A stretch of DNA of 64,000 bases from NCBI GenBank assembly GCA_041676625.1, contig JBAYRN010000008.1:10809-74808 (forward strand). Reading direction: 5' to 3'. The stretch comes from JAEXNA01 sp041676625. Its GTDB lineage: Bacteria; Vulcanimicrobiota; Xenobia; Xenobiales; JADMJV01. A program made the translations under genes and the position numbers. Of the stretch, positions 8,521 to 17,302 are shown piece by piece. A model generated the notes under the pieces. The model saw only the letters and a program-made list of their open reading frames with translations, did no database searches and was not told where the DNA came from. Positions within the stretch are counted from its first letter, which is position 1; the number at the start of each line of letters is the position of its first letter.

Positions 8521-9846
8521 ATGCAGGTTGCTCCTAAACTCGTAGTCACCAGCGCTAGTACCTTTTGGAGGCCCGAAGAGGCCGTCGAAAGTGAGGTGGC
8601 CCTGGCTGAGTTTGCCGAGTTGAAGGAGAGGCTCGGGGATCGCGTAGAGATTGGAGCCACCACCTTCAGCGAGACGGCCGGACAGAAGCTCCAGAGAAAA
8701 ACCCGGGGCTGGCTGAAGAAACTTCCTTATCTTGCCCTGGGGGCAGGTTCCCTGGGGCTGGCCGTAGCCTCGGCCGGACTGCTGACCCCTCTGGCTGCTC
8801 TAGGGGTGGCGGGGGCGGCTGCCGGTGGAGTCTCGGCGACCTGGCTGGGGGCCGGTCTGAAAGAGGCTCTGAGTGGTGGGGGCCAGGGCCTGGCGGCTTT
8901 TCACACGGGCTTCGAACAGCTCGAGTTTGAGAATCTCCCCACCGAAGCGGCCTCCCAGGACGGCCTGCGGGAGATGTCCATCAAGAATATGCAACTTTAT
9001 CCCGGCGCCACCCACCTGGTTCACTTGAACGGACACGGGCACGGCGCCAAGTCGTTCGCCGGTTTGCCCGCTAAGCAAGCCCACCAGGAGATGGCAAAAG
9101 CGGTGGAAGCGGCCGGACAGAAGTACGATGTCGTCTTCTACGAAACGTGCTACGGCGCCAACTGGGAGAATCTGCACCGTCAGGCGCAGGTGGCCGATTA
9201 CGCCGTGGCCTTCGAAGACGCGATCCCTCGGTCCAACACTTCCCTCGGGCGGATCGATCTGAGCGACGTGCTCACTCCTGCGGCCGACGCCACCACTCCT
9301 CGGGGAGCGGCGGTGCGGCTGGCCCGGGAGGCGGGAAAGCATTTTGACAAAGCCGCTCCTATCGCGGCAGTCCCTTTTCCTGAGCGACTGAGCAAGCAAC
9401 ACCGTGCGGCGGTGGTTCAGAACACCGATAGCACGGCGGTGGCCGTGGACCTGGAGCAAGTCCAGAGTAAGCTATCTCCGGCTCTGGACCGATTGGGTAC
9501 GCTACTTTTTGATGCGCTCCAGGATTCGGAGATCCGACGAGGGATGAAACTCTGCCGCGAGCAAAACTTGCTGGAACAAGGGCAAGACCTGGTAGACATG
9601 GGAGGGTTTCTCAACGGTTTGAGAGGCTACCTCTCGGAACCGGAATCCTTGAAAGCCTTAGACACCACTCTCGAAGCCCTGGATTCGGCCGTGCTTTACA
9701 AGCGCACCGGAGAGAAACTTCCCCTCTCCGGACTCTCTTTCCACAGCCGGCCGGACCGCACCAGATTTTCGAACCCGGCGACGCCCGCCCACGACGATCC
9801 GACGCTACCCTGGGGCTGGGTGAAGTTCATCAGGGCCGCCTACTAG
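8521..9846 (+). CDS. Caspase/CHAT-like putative cysteine peptidase with hydrophobic segment
   Basis: 441 residues from the ATG; a TTG 30 nt upstream is possible but unlikely. Residues about 68-112 form a Gly/Ala/Leu-rich hydrophobic segment, enough for one or two membrane helices. Around residue 170 comes HLNGHGHGAKSF and about 38 residues later FYETCYGANWE. This His-Gly ... Cys-Gly pair with preceding beta-strand residues matches the active-site layout of clan CD peptidases (caspase, CHAT, clostripain), giving a putative dyad His172/Cys210. The C-terminal 230 residues are helical and unassigned. No obvious substrate or partner is adjacent. The fold assignment is by motif only. Confidence 0.6.
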   Translation: MQVAPKLVVTSASTFWRPEEAVESEVALAEFAELKERLGDRVEIGATTFSETAGQKLQRKTRGWLKKLPYLALGAGSLGLAVASAGLLTPLAALGVAGAAAGGVSATWLGAGLKEALSGGGQGLAAFHTGFEQLEFENLPTEAASQDGLREMSIKNMQLYPGATHLVHLNGHGHGAKSFAGLPAKQAHQEMAKAVEAAGQKYDVVFYETCYGANWENLHRQAQVADYAVAFEDAIPRSNTSLGRIDLSDVLTPAADATTPRGAAVRLAREAGKHFDKAAPIAAVPFPERLSKQHRAAVVQNTDSTAVAVDLEQVQSKLSPALDRLGTLLFDALQDSEIRRGMKLCREQNLLEQGQDLVDMGGFLNGLRGYLSEPESLKALDTTLEALDSAVLYKRTGEKLPLSGLSFHSRPDRTRFSNPATPAHDDPTLPWGWVKFIRAAY

Positions 9847-9914
9847 ACCGAAATTTCCAGGATATCTTCCGAACTTTCAGGAAGCGGGGTGAAATCTAAG
9901 GAGAAGTTTAAGAA

Positions 9915-11252
9915 ATGCGTGTTGGTATCATCGGGACCGGTTACGTTGGACTCGTGACGGGGGCCGGGTTGGCCGAAATGGGAAATCAGGTGGTCTGTGT
10001 CGACCTGGATGAAGACCGAATTCGGAAGATCAAAAAGGGCATCATCCCTTTTTATGAACCGGGACTTCCCGAACTGGTTGATTCGAATTTGCGAGAGGGT
10101 CGGCTGGAGCTGACCACTGATCTGAAAGCGGCCGTGGAGAAGTCCAGTATTCTTTTTTTAGCTGTGGGTACCCCCTCCGACGAGGACGGGGCCGCCGACC
10201 TCTCGGCGGTCTATGAGGTGGCGACTTCCATCGGCAAGTTCATGAACGGTCCGAAACTCGTGGCCACCAAGAGTACGGTACCGGTGGGCACGGCCAACGC
10301 CGTCAAAGAGTTGATCGAAGCCGAAACCCAGCACCAGGTGTCGGTGGTAGCCAACCCTGAGTTTTTAGCTCAGGGCAGTGCCGTCAACGACTTCCTGAAA
10401 CCGAATCGGGTAATCATCGGGTCTGACGACGAAGAGGCCCTTCATTTGATCAAGGAGTTGTACTCTCCGTTTCTACGAACCGGAAACCCGATCATCACCA
10501 TGGACCTGGCCTCTGCCGAGATGACAAAATACGTTTCTAACGCCTTTCTGGCTGCTAAGATCAGCTTTATGAATGAGATGAGCCGGCTTTGTGAGCGAGT
10601 GGGGGCTGATGTGGAGTCGGTTCGGGTCGGGATCAGCTCCGACCCCCGAATCGGCAAGCAGTTCATGTTTCCCGGCGTGGGCTATGGCGGGTCGTGCTTG
10701 CCCAAGGACAATCGGGCGCTTCTCCATATGGGAAGACAACACGGAGCCGATCTGCCGATGGTAAAGGCAGCTCTGGAAAACAACGACATCCAGCGGAAGA
10801 ATTTTTTGGACAAGCTGGAGGACCTGTTCGAAGACGGTCTCCAGGGCAAGAAGATCGGGGTGTGGGGTCTTTCTTTCAAACCCCAGACCGATGACACTCG
10901 GGAGGCCCCGTCTCTCTACATCGTGGAGCACTTGATCGAAAAAGGGGCTCAGGTGCTGGCCTACGACCCCCAATCCCAGAACCACCCGTTCGAGGCCCAC
11001 GGTCCGGCTTTCCGGCGGGTCTCTAACGCCTATGAGGCCTGCGACGGAGTGGACGCTCTGGTGGTTCTCACCGAATGGCACGAGTTTCGTAGACCAAACT
11101 TCGATCGTCTCCTGAAAATTATGAAGAACCCGTGGGTGATCGACGGTCGCAATCTTTACGAACCTTCCCGCATGAGCCAGCGGGGTTTTCTCTATCTAGG
11201 GATCGGTCGAAGCAACACCAAAGACCAGAATGTCCAGAAGGTGCTCTCCTAG
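9915..11252 (+). CDS. ugd: UDP-glucose 6-dehydrogenase
   Basis: 445 residues. Oxidises UDP-glucose twice to UDP-glucuronate with NAD, feeding surface polysaccharide synthesis. It begins with the Rossmann motif MRVGIIGTGYVGLVTGAGLAE. Further landmarks are VGTPSDEDGAADLS, STVPVGTA, NPEFLAQGSAVNDF, the catalytic Cys in GYGGSCLPKDNRAL and SFKPQTDDTREAPS. AAGGAG lies about 11 nt before the ATG. Downstream, after 20 nt, come the AAA ATPase and TPR membrane protein in the same direction, possibly one unit. Confidence 0.96.
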   Translation: MRVGIIGTGYVGLVTGAGLAEMGNQVVCVDLDEDRIRKIKKGIIPFYEPGLPELVDSNLREGRLELTTDLKAAVEKSSILFLAVGTPSDEDGAADLSAVYEVATSIGKFMNGPKLVATKSTVPVGTANAVKELIEAETQHQVSVVANPEFLAQGSAVNDFLKPNRVIIGSDDEEALHLIKELYSPFLRTGNPIITMDLASAEMTKYVSNAFLAAKISFMNEMSRLCERVGADVESVRVGISSDPRIGKQFMFPGVGYGGSCLPKDNRALLHMGRQHGADLPMVKAALENNDIQRKNFLDKLEDLFEDGLQGKKIGVWGLSFKPQTDDTREAPSLYIVEHLIEKGAQVLAYDPQSQNHPFEAHGPAFRRVSNAYEACDGVDALVVLTEWHEFRRPNFDRLLKIMKNPWVIDGRNLYEPSRMSQRGFLYLGIGRSNTKDQNVQKVLS

Positions 11253-11272
11253 GAAGTGCCCAAACTCCAGAT

Positions 11273-12493
11273 ATGCCGGATCCTTTCGCGCCCCTGATAA
11301 AAGCGCTCCAGCTCTCCCCCGATAACCTACCCCTTCGCGCACACCTGGTCCGTGAGTTATTGAAGGCACGTCGCTACAAAGAACTGAGATCGCTGGGCGA
11401 ACCCCTCTTGGGGACTTCAGAAAGGGCCCTGGGGATGCTGGCCTTGGCCCGAGCCGAGCAGGCGTCCGGCCGCACCGAAAAAGCGCAGGAGTACTACGAC
11501 GAGGCGATCAAGTTCGACTCCTCTCTGATCGATGAAGGCCTGGAGGCAGAACTCGCGCCCCAGGAGTCACTCAAGATCGCCGCTGGAGGAGATGTCTTGG
11601 GCTTGACTCCGCATGAGGCCATCGAGCGGGGCCACAGCATCACTTTTGAGGACATCGGGGGGATGGAGGATTTGAAAGAGCAACTGCGCCTCAACATCAT
11701 CTACCCTATGCTAAAGCCTGAGATCTACGAAGCTTACGGAAAGAAGGTGGGGGGCGGGATTCTGCTCTACGGCCCTCCCGGCTGTGGAAAGACCCATCTG
11801 GCCAGAGCTGTAGCGGGTGAGTTGGGAGCAAGTTTTCTGGCGGTCGGGCTCCATGAAATCCTGGACATGTACATAGGAAACTCCGAGAAGAACCTCTCCC
11901 AACTTTTTTCCATAGCGCGCTCTAAGGCACCGAGTGTGCTTTTTATTGATGAGATCGATGCACTCGGCGCCAAGCGTGGCTCGAGCAACTCTTCCAGCTT
12001 AAAAAATATGACCACCCACTTCCTCACCGAGATGGACGGGATCAACTCCAACAACGATAAGCTCCTGGTTTTGGGAGCCACCAACGAACCGTGGAGTGTG
12101 GATTCGGCCTTTCGTCGGCCCGGCCGGTTCGACCGGGTGATTTTTGTTCCCCCGCCCGACTCTGCGGCCCGTCAGGAGATCCTGAAGATCCACTCCCGGG
12201 GCAAGAACGTGGACCCCACCATACCATGGGGTTCACTGGCTTCCCAGATGAACCACTTCTCCGGGGCCGATATCCGCCAGGTGGTGGAGCAGGCGGTGGA
12301 GCGGGCAGTGTCGGATGCCATCCGTTCGGGCGATCTGCGCCCCGTCAACCACACCGACTTTAAGTTCGCCCTGAAGTCTCGCAAGCCCACCACCATGGAG
12401 TGGCTGAGACGCTCTAAAAATTACGTAAATTTTGCTAACAAAGATGGCTACTACGACGACCTACAAGAGTTCTTGGAAAGGGCAAAAATTTGA
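11273..12493 (+). CDS. AAA+ ATPase with N-terminal TPR-like region
   Basis: 406 residues. Residues 1-90 look like two TPR-type helical repeats. A classic AAA module follows: TFEDIGGMEDLKEQ linker, Walker A GPPGCGKTH, pore loop MYIGNSEKNL, Walker B VLFIDEIDAL and a second region of homology ending AFRRPGRFDRVI, then a C-terminal helical lid. This FtsH/CDC48-like module remodels or unfolds proteins, with target unknown. The ATG at 11273 is preferred because an upstream in-frame start would lie inside ugd. Its TGA overlaps the ATG of the next gene, so the two products probably act together. Confidence 0.88.
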   Translation: MPDPFAPLIKALQLSPDNLPLRAHLVRELLKARRYKELRSLGEPLLGTSERALGMLALARAEQASGRTEKAQEYYDEAIKFDSSLIDEGLEAELAPQESLKIAAGGDVLGLTPHEAIERGHSITFEDIGGMEDLKEQLRLNIIYPMLKPEIYEAYGKKVGGGILLYGPPGCGKTHLARAVAGELGASFLAVGLHEILDMYIGNSEKNLSQLFSIARSKAPSVLFIDEIDALGAKRGSSNSSSLKNMTTHFLTEMDGINSNNDKLLVLGATNEPWSVDSAFRRPGRFDRVIFVPPPDSAARQEILKIHSRGKNVDPTIPWGSLASQMNHFSGADIRQVVEQAVERAVSDAIRSGDLRPVNHTDFKFALKSRKPTTMEWLRRSKNYVNFANKDGYYDDLQEFLERAKI

Positions 12494-13761
12494 TGAGAGA
12501 CCAACTGCGTAAAGCCGAGACGCTTTTCGAGCAGGGGCGCTGGCAACAAGCCCTGGAGATCTATCAAGAGCAACTCGCCGAGTTCCCTGAAGATGCTCAT
12601 TCCTACGTGATGGCGGCACGCTGTTTCGTGGAACTCAAGCTCTTCGGTAAAGCGTCGGAGTACGTGGAATCGGCGATTTCGGTTTCCCCGGATTATAGCT
12701 ACGGATACTACTGTCAATCCCATATCTACTATTTGCGAAACCTTGATCAGGAGGCCCGAAGGGCGATCGATACCGCCCTGGAGTTGGATCCGACGATCGC
12801 CGATTATCATGTCATGCTTGCCCGAATCCTGGCCAAGAAATCTGATTGGAAGGCAGTTTCCGAGAGGGCTGATGCGGCGCTGGGGTTCGACCCAACCCAC
12901 GCCGATGCTCTGGTGGTCAAAGCCGAGGCGTTGCTCGGGCTTGGTCAGTACGAGCAAGCTCGCGCGCTCTTGCAACTGGTTCTGGAAAAGGACCCGGAAG
13001 ACGAAGTGGCTCTCGCTCGGTTGGGCCAGCTTCACCTTCATCGAGGGGAGTGGGAGCAAGCGCTCGGGATCTTTCAGAGCACCCTGGCAATCAATCCGGA
13101 ATCGGAGTACGCCCGAAGAGGGTTTATGGAAGCACTCCGTGCCCGCTACCCCATTTACGGGATTATCTTGCGATACTTCATGTGGATGAGCCGATTTTCG
13201 CGAAAACACCAACAGATCATGCAGTACGGCCTCTCGGTCTTGATGCGGTACGTGGGAAAGCTCAAGCAACAGTACCCCGCCCTGGCCCCTGTTCTCGGAG
13301 TTATCCTGTTTTTGTGGAAGATCTTTGCTTACCTATCCTGGACCATTCGGGCCGGCACAACCATGCTATTAAGGCTCAACAAGTTCGGCCGCAGATTGGT
13401 GAATCGAGACGAGATCATAGAATCGAATCTGGTGGGAGGGTTATGGTTGGCCGCCCTGGGGTGCTGGCTCTACCACCAATTCTTCGATCCCTTTACCATA
13501 TTCTGTCGGGTGGGGATCGGAATTTTCTTGACCTTACCTGTTTTGGTGGGAGGGGCGTTCTCTTCACCCGATTACGGCTGGCCCATGTACGCAGCTAGAG
13601 CTATCCTGGGTTTTATGGGCTTTTGCGGGGTGGCAGGTCTGTTTCTCTACACCTTCGGTTTCAATGAGGGCCTGACGCTCTTGAAGATTTACATTGCCGG
13701 TTTTGGGTTTGCAGCCCTAGCTCTGACCTATCTCGAGGGAGTGGAACCGGAGCGGGAGTAA
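12493..13761 (+). CDS. TPR-repeat protein with C-terminal membrane domain
   Basis: 422 residues. Residues 1-210 contain about six tetratricopeptide repeats (for example ALEIYQEQLAEFPEDAHSY and ALGIFQSTLAINPESEYA). Residues about 255-415 hold four to five hydrophobic helices such as LAPVLGVILFLWKIFAYLSW and a cluster near the end. It is an inner-membrane scaffold with a cytoplasmic protein-binding arm. The start overlaps the ATPase stop (TGATG). Inference: it could tether the AAA ATPase at the membrane. Confidence 0.8.
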   Translation: MRDQLRKAETLFEQGRWQQALEIYQEQLAEFPEDAHSYVMAARCFVELKLFGKASEYVESAISVSPDYSYGYYCQSHIYYLRNLDQEARRAIDTALELDPTIADYHVMLARILAKKSDWKAVSERADAALGFDPTHADALVVKAEALLGLGQYEQARALLQLVLEKDPEDEVALARLGQLHLHRGEWEQALGIFQSTLAINPESEYARRGFMEALRARYPIYGIILRYFMWMSRFSRKHQQIMQYGLSVLMRYVGKLKQQYPALAPVLGVILFLWKIFAYLSWTIRAGTTMLLRLNKFGRRLVNRDEIIESNLVGGLWLAALGCWLYHQFFDPFTIFCRVGIGIFLTLPVLVGGAFSSPDYGWPMYAARAILGFMGFCGVAGLFLYTFGFNEGLTLLKIYIAGFGFAALALTYLEGVEPERE

Positions 13762-13817
13762 AAAAAAAAGTGGGTTCCGCTCTCTGCCACTCCTCGAGCA
13801 AGGACTGACAGAGAGCG
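13760..13817 (-). terminator. Rho-independent-like terminator between convergent genes
   Basis: CGCTCTCTG at 13778-13786 pairs with CAGAGAGCG at 13809-13817 (9-bp stem, 22-nt loop). On the minus strand it is followed by a run of ten Ts (plus-strand As at 13760-13769) after an 8-nt gap. It best serves the minus-strand gene ending at 13828. The long loop and gap make it imperfect. Confidence 0.5.
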
Positions 13818-13827
13818 AGGGCTTCTT

Positions 13828-14301
13828 CTACAAGAAGACCAGTCTCAGCATGTCGCCTCGGGCAAGTTCAATGCCTAGAGAATAGGAGAGCGCTCGAAAG
13901 AGTTCGTCCTGGTCGATATTGTCGCCCTTGGATAAAGTGACACAGACCTTGATGTTACGTATTCTGGGTGAGTCGTTGACTTGCTCCGTCCAGAACTCCC
14001 TGGTGTCGCGGTCGCCCGGGATGGAGTGCCCGGGTGTAAAGGTGGTAGTCGTAACGGTGTTGCGCTCCAGAGAGACGCAAAGATCGACAGTATGGTGACT
14101 CGTGTTGAAGCGCTGAAGAACATGGTCGGCCTTTTGACGGAGAAGATCTTCATGGGCCACGATGATGGTCGTGTAGGGGTCGTTGGATTGAATGGTAGGT
14201 ACGGTTGTCAGATAGGACATTAGATAGGCGCAATGGGCGATCAAGAAAAGCCCTGCTGCGTAATACCTGAACGGCGCGAACAGGCGGATATATGGAAACA
14301 A
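13828..14301 (-). CDS. Small membrane-anchored hypothetical protein (TTG start)
   Basis: 157 residues if started at TTG 14301, chosen because a perfect AGGAGG (14309-14314) lies 7 nt before it; the open frame runs further but has no such site. The N-terminus MFPYIRLFAPFRYYAAGLFLIAHCAYLMSY holds one membrane helix. The remainder would be extracytoplasmic or cytoplasmic, with VDLCVSLERNTVTTTT and a C-terminal helix. No family recognised. It lies downstream of the two PilZ-like genes on the same strand, 248 nt away. Confidence 0.6.
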   Translation of the reverse strand: MFPYIRLFAPFRYYAAGLFLIAHCAYLMSYLTTVPTIQSNDPYTTIIVAHEDLLRQKADHVLQRFNTSHHTVDLCVSLERNTVTTTTFTPGHSIPGDRDTREFWTEQVNDSPRIRNIKVCVTLSKGDNIDQDELFRALSYSLGIELARGDMLRLVFL

Positions 14302-14549
14302 AAGCACACCTCCTGCATTGATTCGACAACAACGTTTCCGACCGACTTTTGTCGGTTCTTTACGCTGCGTCGGGCATATGAAACAACGCCTGCCAACCAG
14401 CAAATTGCCAGTAGATTCAAGCGTGTTGGATTCCGTGTTTCCGTAGACGGTTCCGATTTTAGTTTACCGGACGAATGTTTCCGAAACTTTGGCGAAATGG
14501 AAAAAGTACGTTAACAAAGATCTCTGAAAAGCCAGACCGTGTTAGAGTG
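14302..14549. other. Non-coding gap, 248 nt
   Basis: Lies between the small membrane protein gene and the PilZ-like gene, both on the minus strand. Apart from the AGGAGG at 14309-14314, I see no open frame, hairpin or convincing promoter that I can support. It is noticeably more AT-rich than the flanking genes. Confidence 0.4.
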
Positions 14550-14891
14550 TTAGACGGCGGGCTTGAGGCGCTGGTGAAACTCTACCCCGGCGATGACCCG
14601 GTTCGAGTATTCCATTTTTTGGGTCCAGGCGACCCGGGCGACCTGAGTTTGATAGAATCCCAACTCGTCGGCCACGCTGACCACCAGCGATTCTCCCTTT
14701 TGCACGTCCCAGGGCAGCATCAATCGGGCCCCGTGGGTGTCGGCTTCGATCGCAGACACGGTGCTCACCGGGTCGCAGTGGCTCCAGGCCGCCACGTGGG
14801 AGACGTTGAGCTTCGCGCGATCGTGCATCCTGCGACAAGCGTTGGCTTTCTTTTTTCGGGAGATCATCGGGGTTACAAACATCTTATTCAC
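14550..14891 (-). CDS. PilZ-like domain protein (paralogue A)
   Basis: 113 residues. The layout is that of PilZ-type c-di-GMP effectors: a basic RRMHDRAKL segment, then a beta-barrel core with EADTHGARLMLPW, KGESLVV, ARVAWTQKME and IAGVEF. The canonical DxSxxG motif is not intact, so nucleotide binding is uncertain. About half of the residues match the neighbouring gene at 14997, so this is a tandem duplication. A GTG at 14891 or an ATG at 14882 could start it. TATAGT directly precedes the GTG. Confidence 0.6.
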   Translation of the reverse strand: MNKMFVTPMISRKKKANACRRMHDRAKLNVSHVAAWSHCDPVSTVSAIEADTHGARLMLPWDVQKGESLVVSVADELGFYQTQVARVAWTQKMEYSNRVIAGVEFHQRLKPAV

Positions 14892-14943
14892 ACTATAGCT
14901 CGGGACCCTAAAAGAGTTCTGAAAAGGTTGTTACAAGACAAAC

Positions 14944-14966
14944 AAAAAACTCGCATCTGCTGCGAG
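14944..14966 (-). terminator. Rho-independent terminator after the PilZ-like gene B
   Basis: On the minus strand CTCGCA, a 5-nt loop and TGCGAG form a perfect 6-bp stem followed at once by six Ts. It lies 31 nt past the stop of the gene ending at 14997 and so separates the two PilZ-like genes. Confidence 0.75.
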
Positions 14967-14996
14967 TCTCGTAACACGGGCGTTTGGAGGCGACGG

Positions 14997-15323
14997 TTAG
15001 GCGGCGTGGGAATCGGCCGATTCGTAGTAAATGCCGGCGATGGTCTTTCCGGATTCCAGGCGCTGGGTCCAGGCGACCCGGGCCTTTTCCGTCCGGTAGA
15101 GGCCGAGTTGATTGCCGTAACTGATCTTGAGGGTATCACCGGTGCTTGCGTTCCAGGGGATGATCAGACGCCCCCCTTTGGTGTCGGCCTCGATCACCGT
15201 GGCTGCCCGGGGCGCTTTCCCTTCGGTCCAGCAGGTGGCGCTAACGGGATGGATCCGGTGCCGGTCAGTCCGCCTTCGACAAGAAAACGGACCCGGCTCG
15301 TATCCACGATAAGATAGCTTCAT
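14997..15323 (-). CDS. PilZ-like domain protein (paralogue B)
   Basis: 108 residues with RRRTDRHRI, an RxxxR-like c-di-GMP contact region, then EADTKGGRLIIPW, GDTLKISY, ARVAWTQRLES and IAGIYYES. It follows the PilZ fold order but lacks a clean DxSxxG. It is paralogous to the gene at 14550: both share EADT-G-RL--PW and ARVAWTQ. GGGAG lies about 13 nt before the ATG. It diverges from the endonuclease gene across 155 nt. Confidence 0.6.
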   Translation of the reverse strand: MKLSYRGYEPGPFSCRRRTDRHRIHPVSATCWTEGKAPRAATVIEADTKGGRLIIPWNASTGDTLKISYGNQLGLYRTEKARVAWTQRLESGKTIAGIYYESADSHAA

Positions 15324-15466
15324 TGGTAATTTTGCACTCCCGTTCTGATGACCGTGAACCCATTGCTAATTCTAACCCTATTCTTACCATATTTTCTTTG
15401 AACGGTTTCGTGAACCTGCGATCGAATTGCTAACATTGTGTTAACAAGGACGGAAATGTTAGGCCC

Positions 15467-15472
15467 TATGAT
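15467..15472 (+). promoter_or_regulatory. -10 hexamer of a probable leaderless promoter
   Basis: TATGAT, then exactly 6 nt, then the GTG start at 15479. No Shine-Dalgarno precedes the GTG. The rest of the 155-nt divergent gap is AT-rich, but no good -35 is visible. Confidence 0.45.
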
Positions 15473-15478
15473 CGGTGG

Positions 15479-16498
15479 GTGAAGATCTCGCTGCTCCATA
15501 CTCCACTCCGGACTACCCAACGCCCAGCCCATTCCATCCAGGCACTCACTTCTTCCAGCCTGCAGGCTCAAGACGTCTTCAGCGAGTCCTGCGGCTGTGA
15601 ACCGGTGGAACCCCCACCGGCACCCCCGCCCTCGCAAACTTCCGAGCTAGACTCGGCACTTTCGGAATTGAGAGATTTCTCCAACCGAGAGTATTACAAC
15701 GCCGAGAAAGACGAAAAGAGCAAGGCTGCTTACTACCAGGACCTGGATTGGTCGGCGAACCCCCGAGAGCTCTTCGCAAAGCTTGCGGACAAGACCCGAA
15801 ACGCCCACAGCAAGGTCATGGACTATCGACCTTCTAAGTATCTCTATCCCTGGATCGATCTGCAGCCGGACGGTCAACTGAAGTCGATCTACTCAGGGCA
15901 CACCATGGCCGCCGACAAAGCCATCCTGGAGGACTGGCAGATCGGCCTCAATGAACGCACCGCTATCAACGCTCTGGCCTTTACCCGGGCGGCCCTCTCT
16001 CCCGAAGCTGCGGCGGTATCGTTTGCCGTTTCTGAGGGTTTGGACGCCCTCAACTGCGAGCACGTGGTGCCCCAGTCCTGGTTCGGAAAATCGCAACCAG
16101 CCAGGGGCGACCTGCACCACCTCTTCGCCTGCGAATCCCGCTGCAACAGCCGCCGAAGCAACCTGCCCTACGATGAAATACCCAAGGGCCAGGACGACTG
16201 GCGAGATGATTGCGGCAAGGTCTCAGGCCGCTCCGACGGGCGACGCTTTGAGCCGGTGGGCGGTAAAGGGGCGGCCGCCCGAGCTACCCTCTATTTCCTA
16301 TTGCGCTACCCTGGGGTGGTGGACAACTATGACGCCAACGACATCAAGACGCTGCTCAAGTGGCACGAAGAGTTTCCGGTATCGCTCTATGAATTGCATC
16401 GCAACGCCGCCATCGAAGAGGTTCAAGGCAACCGCAACCCCCTCATCGACTTTCCCGAAAAAGCAAGCCAGATCGATTTTGCTGCTGGGTTGAAGTGA
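15479..16498 (+). CDS. Endonuclease I family nuclease (EndA/NucM type)
   Basis: 339 residues. The N-terminal 60 residues are low-complexity and Pro/Ser-rich, without a standard signal peptide. The catalytic region has the endonuclease I signature: LNCEHVVPQSWFGK (His-containing betabetaalpha-metal core), DLHHLFACESRCNSRRSN, and later KGAAARATLYFLLRYPG. The family cleaves DNA or RNA non-specifically and is often secreted. The final TGA overlaps the GTG of the next gene (GTGA). The GTG start fits the leaderless promoter. Confidence 0.85.
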   Translation: MKISLLHTPLRTTQRPAHSIQALTSSSLQAQDVFSESCGCEPVEPPPAPPPSQTSELDSALSELRDFSNREYYNAEKDEKSKAAYYQDLDWSANPRELFAKLADKTRNAHSKVMDYRPSKYLYPWIDLQPDGQLKSIYSGHTMAADKAILEDWQIGLNERTAINALAFTRAALSPEAAAVSFAVSEGLDALNCEHVVPQSWFGKSQPARGDLHHLFACESRCNSRRSNLPYDEIPKGQDDWRDDCGKVSGRSDGRRFEPVGGKGAAARATLYFLLRYPGVVDNYDANDIKTLLKWHEEFPVSLYELHRNAAIEEVQGNRNPLIDFPEKASQIDFAAGLK

Positions 16499-17271
16499 AT
16501 CCCAAGCTGGTTTGTCTGCTCTCTGACTTTGGCAGCAAAGACCACTACGTGGCGGTCATGAAGGCCCGTATCCTACAGCAATGCCCCGGAGCCGCTCTGG
16601 TCGACCTTACGCACCAGGTTTCGCCTCAGTCGATCAGCGAGGGGAGCTACTATCTGTTGCAGTCGGTGCGTTATTTTCCTCAGGGAACCGTCTTTCTGGC
16701 GGTGGTGGATCCGGGGGTGGGTTCGGGCCGAAAAGCCATCGCGGTGGGGGCCGGGGATTATTTCTTAGTGGGCCCGGACAACGGCCTTTTGAGCGAGACG
16801 GTGTCTTCCCTGGGAGGCCTCCGCGAAGCCGTCGAGATGGAAACTCCGGCGGGTTCGAGCCACACCTTCCATGGACGGGACGTGTTCGCTCCGGCGGCCG
16901 GACGTTTGGCGGCGGGGGCTTTTCTACCGAGCCTGGGCACACCTTTAGAGCAACTGGTTCAACTAACCCCCGGGACCACCATCTTTCACCGCAACAAGCT
17001 TCAGGTTACGATCCTCGCCATCGATCACTTCGGCAACGTGATCTTCGACTTCTCCGCCCAGCCAGGATGGGAGCCGCTGCAGTTAGGAACTCGGTTTACG
17101 ATCCAGGGGCGACGGGCGGTCTTCGCCACCACCTTCTCCCGGGTGCCGCCGGGGGATTCCCTCTTGCTCTGGAACTCCTCGGAGCACCTCGAACTCGCCG
17201 TGCGAAACGGTAACGCCGCGCAGGCCTGGGGGCTAAAAGTGGGACAACTGGTATCGATTGAGTGCTGTTGA
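16495..17271 (+). CDS. SAM hydroxide adenosyltransferase (DUF62)
   Basis: 258 residues, family length. Hydrolyses S-adenosylmethionine to adenosine and methionine. Two-domain signature: LLSDFGSKDHYVAVMKARI, DLTHQVSPQSI, VVDPGVGSGRKAI and VGPDNGLLS in the N-terminal domain, then FHGRDVFAPAAGRLA and IDHFGNVIFDF towards the C-terminal domain. Translationally coupled to the upstream endonuclease by a GTGA overlap; no known functional link. Confidence 0.93.
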   Translation: MNPKLVCLLSDFGSKDHYVAVMKARILQQCPGAALVDLTHQVSPQSISEGSYYLLQSVRYFPQGTVFLAVVDPGVGSGRKAIAVGAGDYFLVGPDNGLLSETVSSLGGLREAVEMETPAGSSHTFHGRDVFAPAAGRLAAGAFLPSLGTPLEQLVQLTPGTTIFHRNKLQVTILAIDHFGNVIFDFSAQPGWEPLQLGTRFTIQGRRAVFATTFSRVPPGDSLLLWNSSEHLELAVRNGNAAQAWGLKVGQLVSIECC

Positions 17272-17296
17272 CATATTGAACTAAGTGGACTAAGAT
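17268..17296 (+). promoter_or_regulatory. Sigma70-type leaderless promoter of the toxin-antitoxin pair
   Basis: Perfect TTGACA at 17268-17273, 17-bp spacer, TAAGAT at 17291-17296, then 6 nt to the ATG at 17303. The start site is predicted at the ATG itself. Two copies of ACTAAG (17280-17285 and 17289-17294) overlap the spacer and -10, a plausible autoregulatory operator for the Phd-type antitoxin. Confidence 0.75.
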
Positions 17297-17302
17297 TTTA
17301 GC

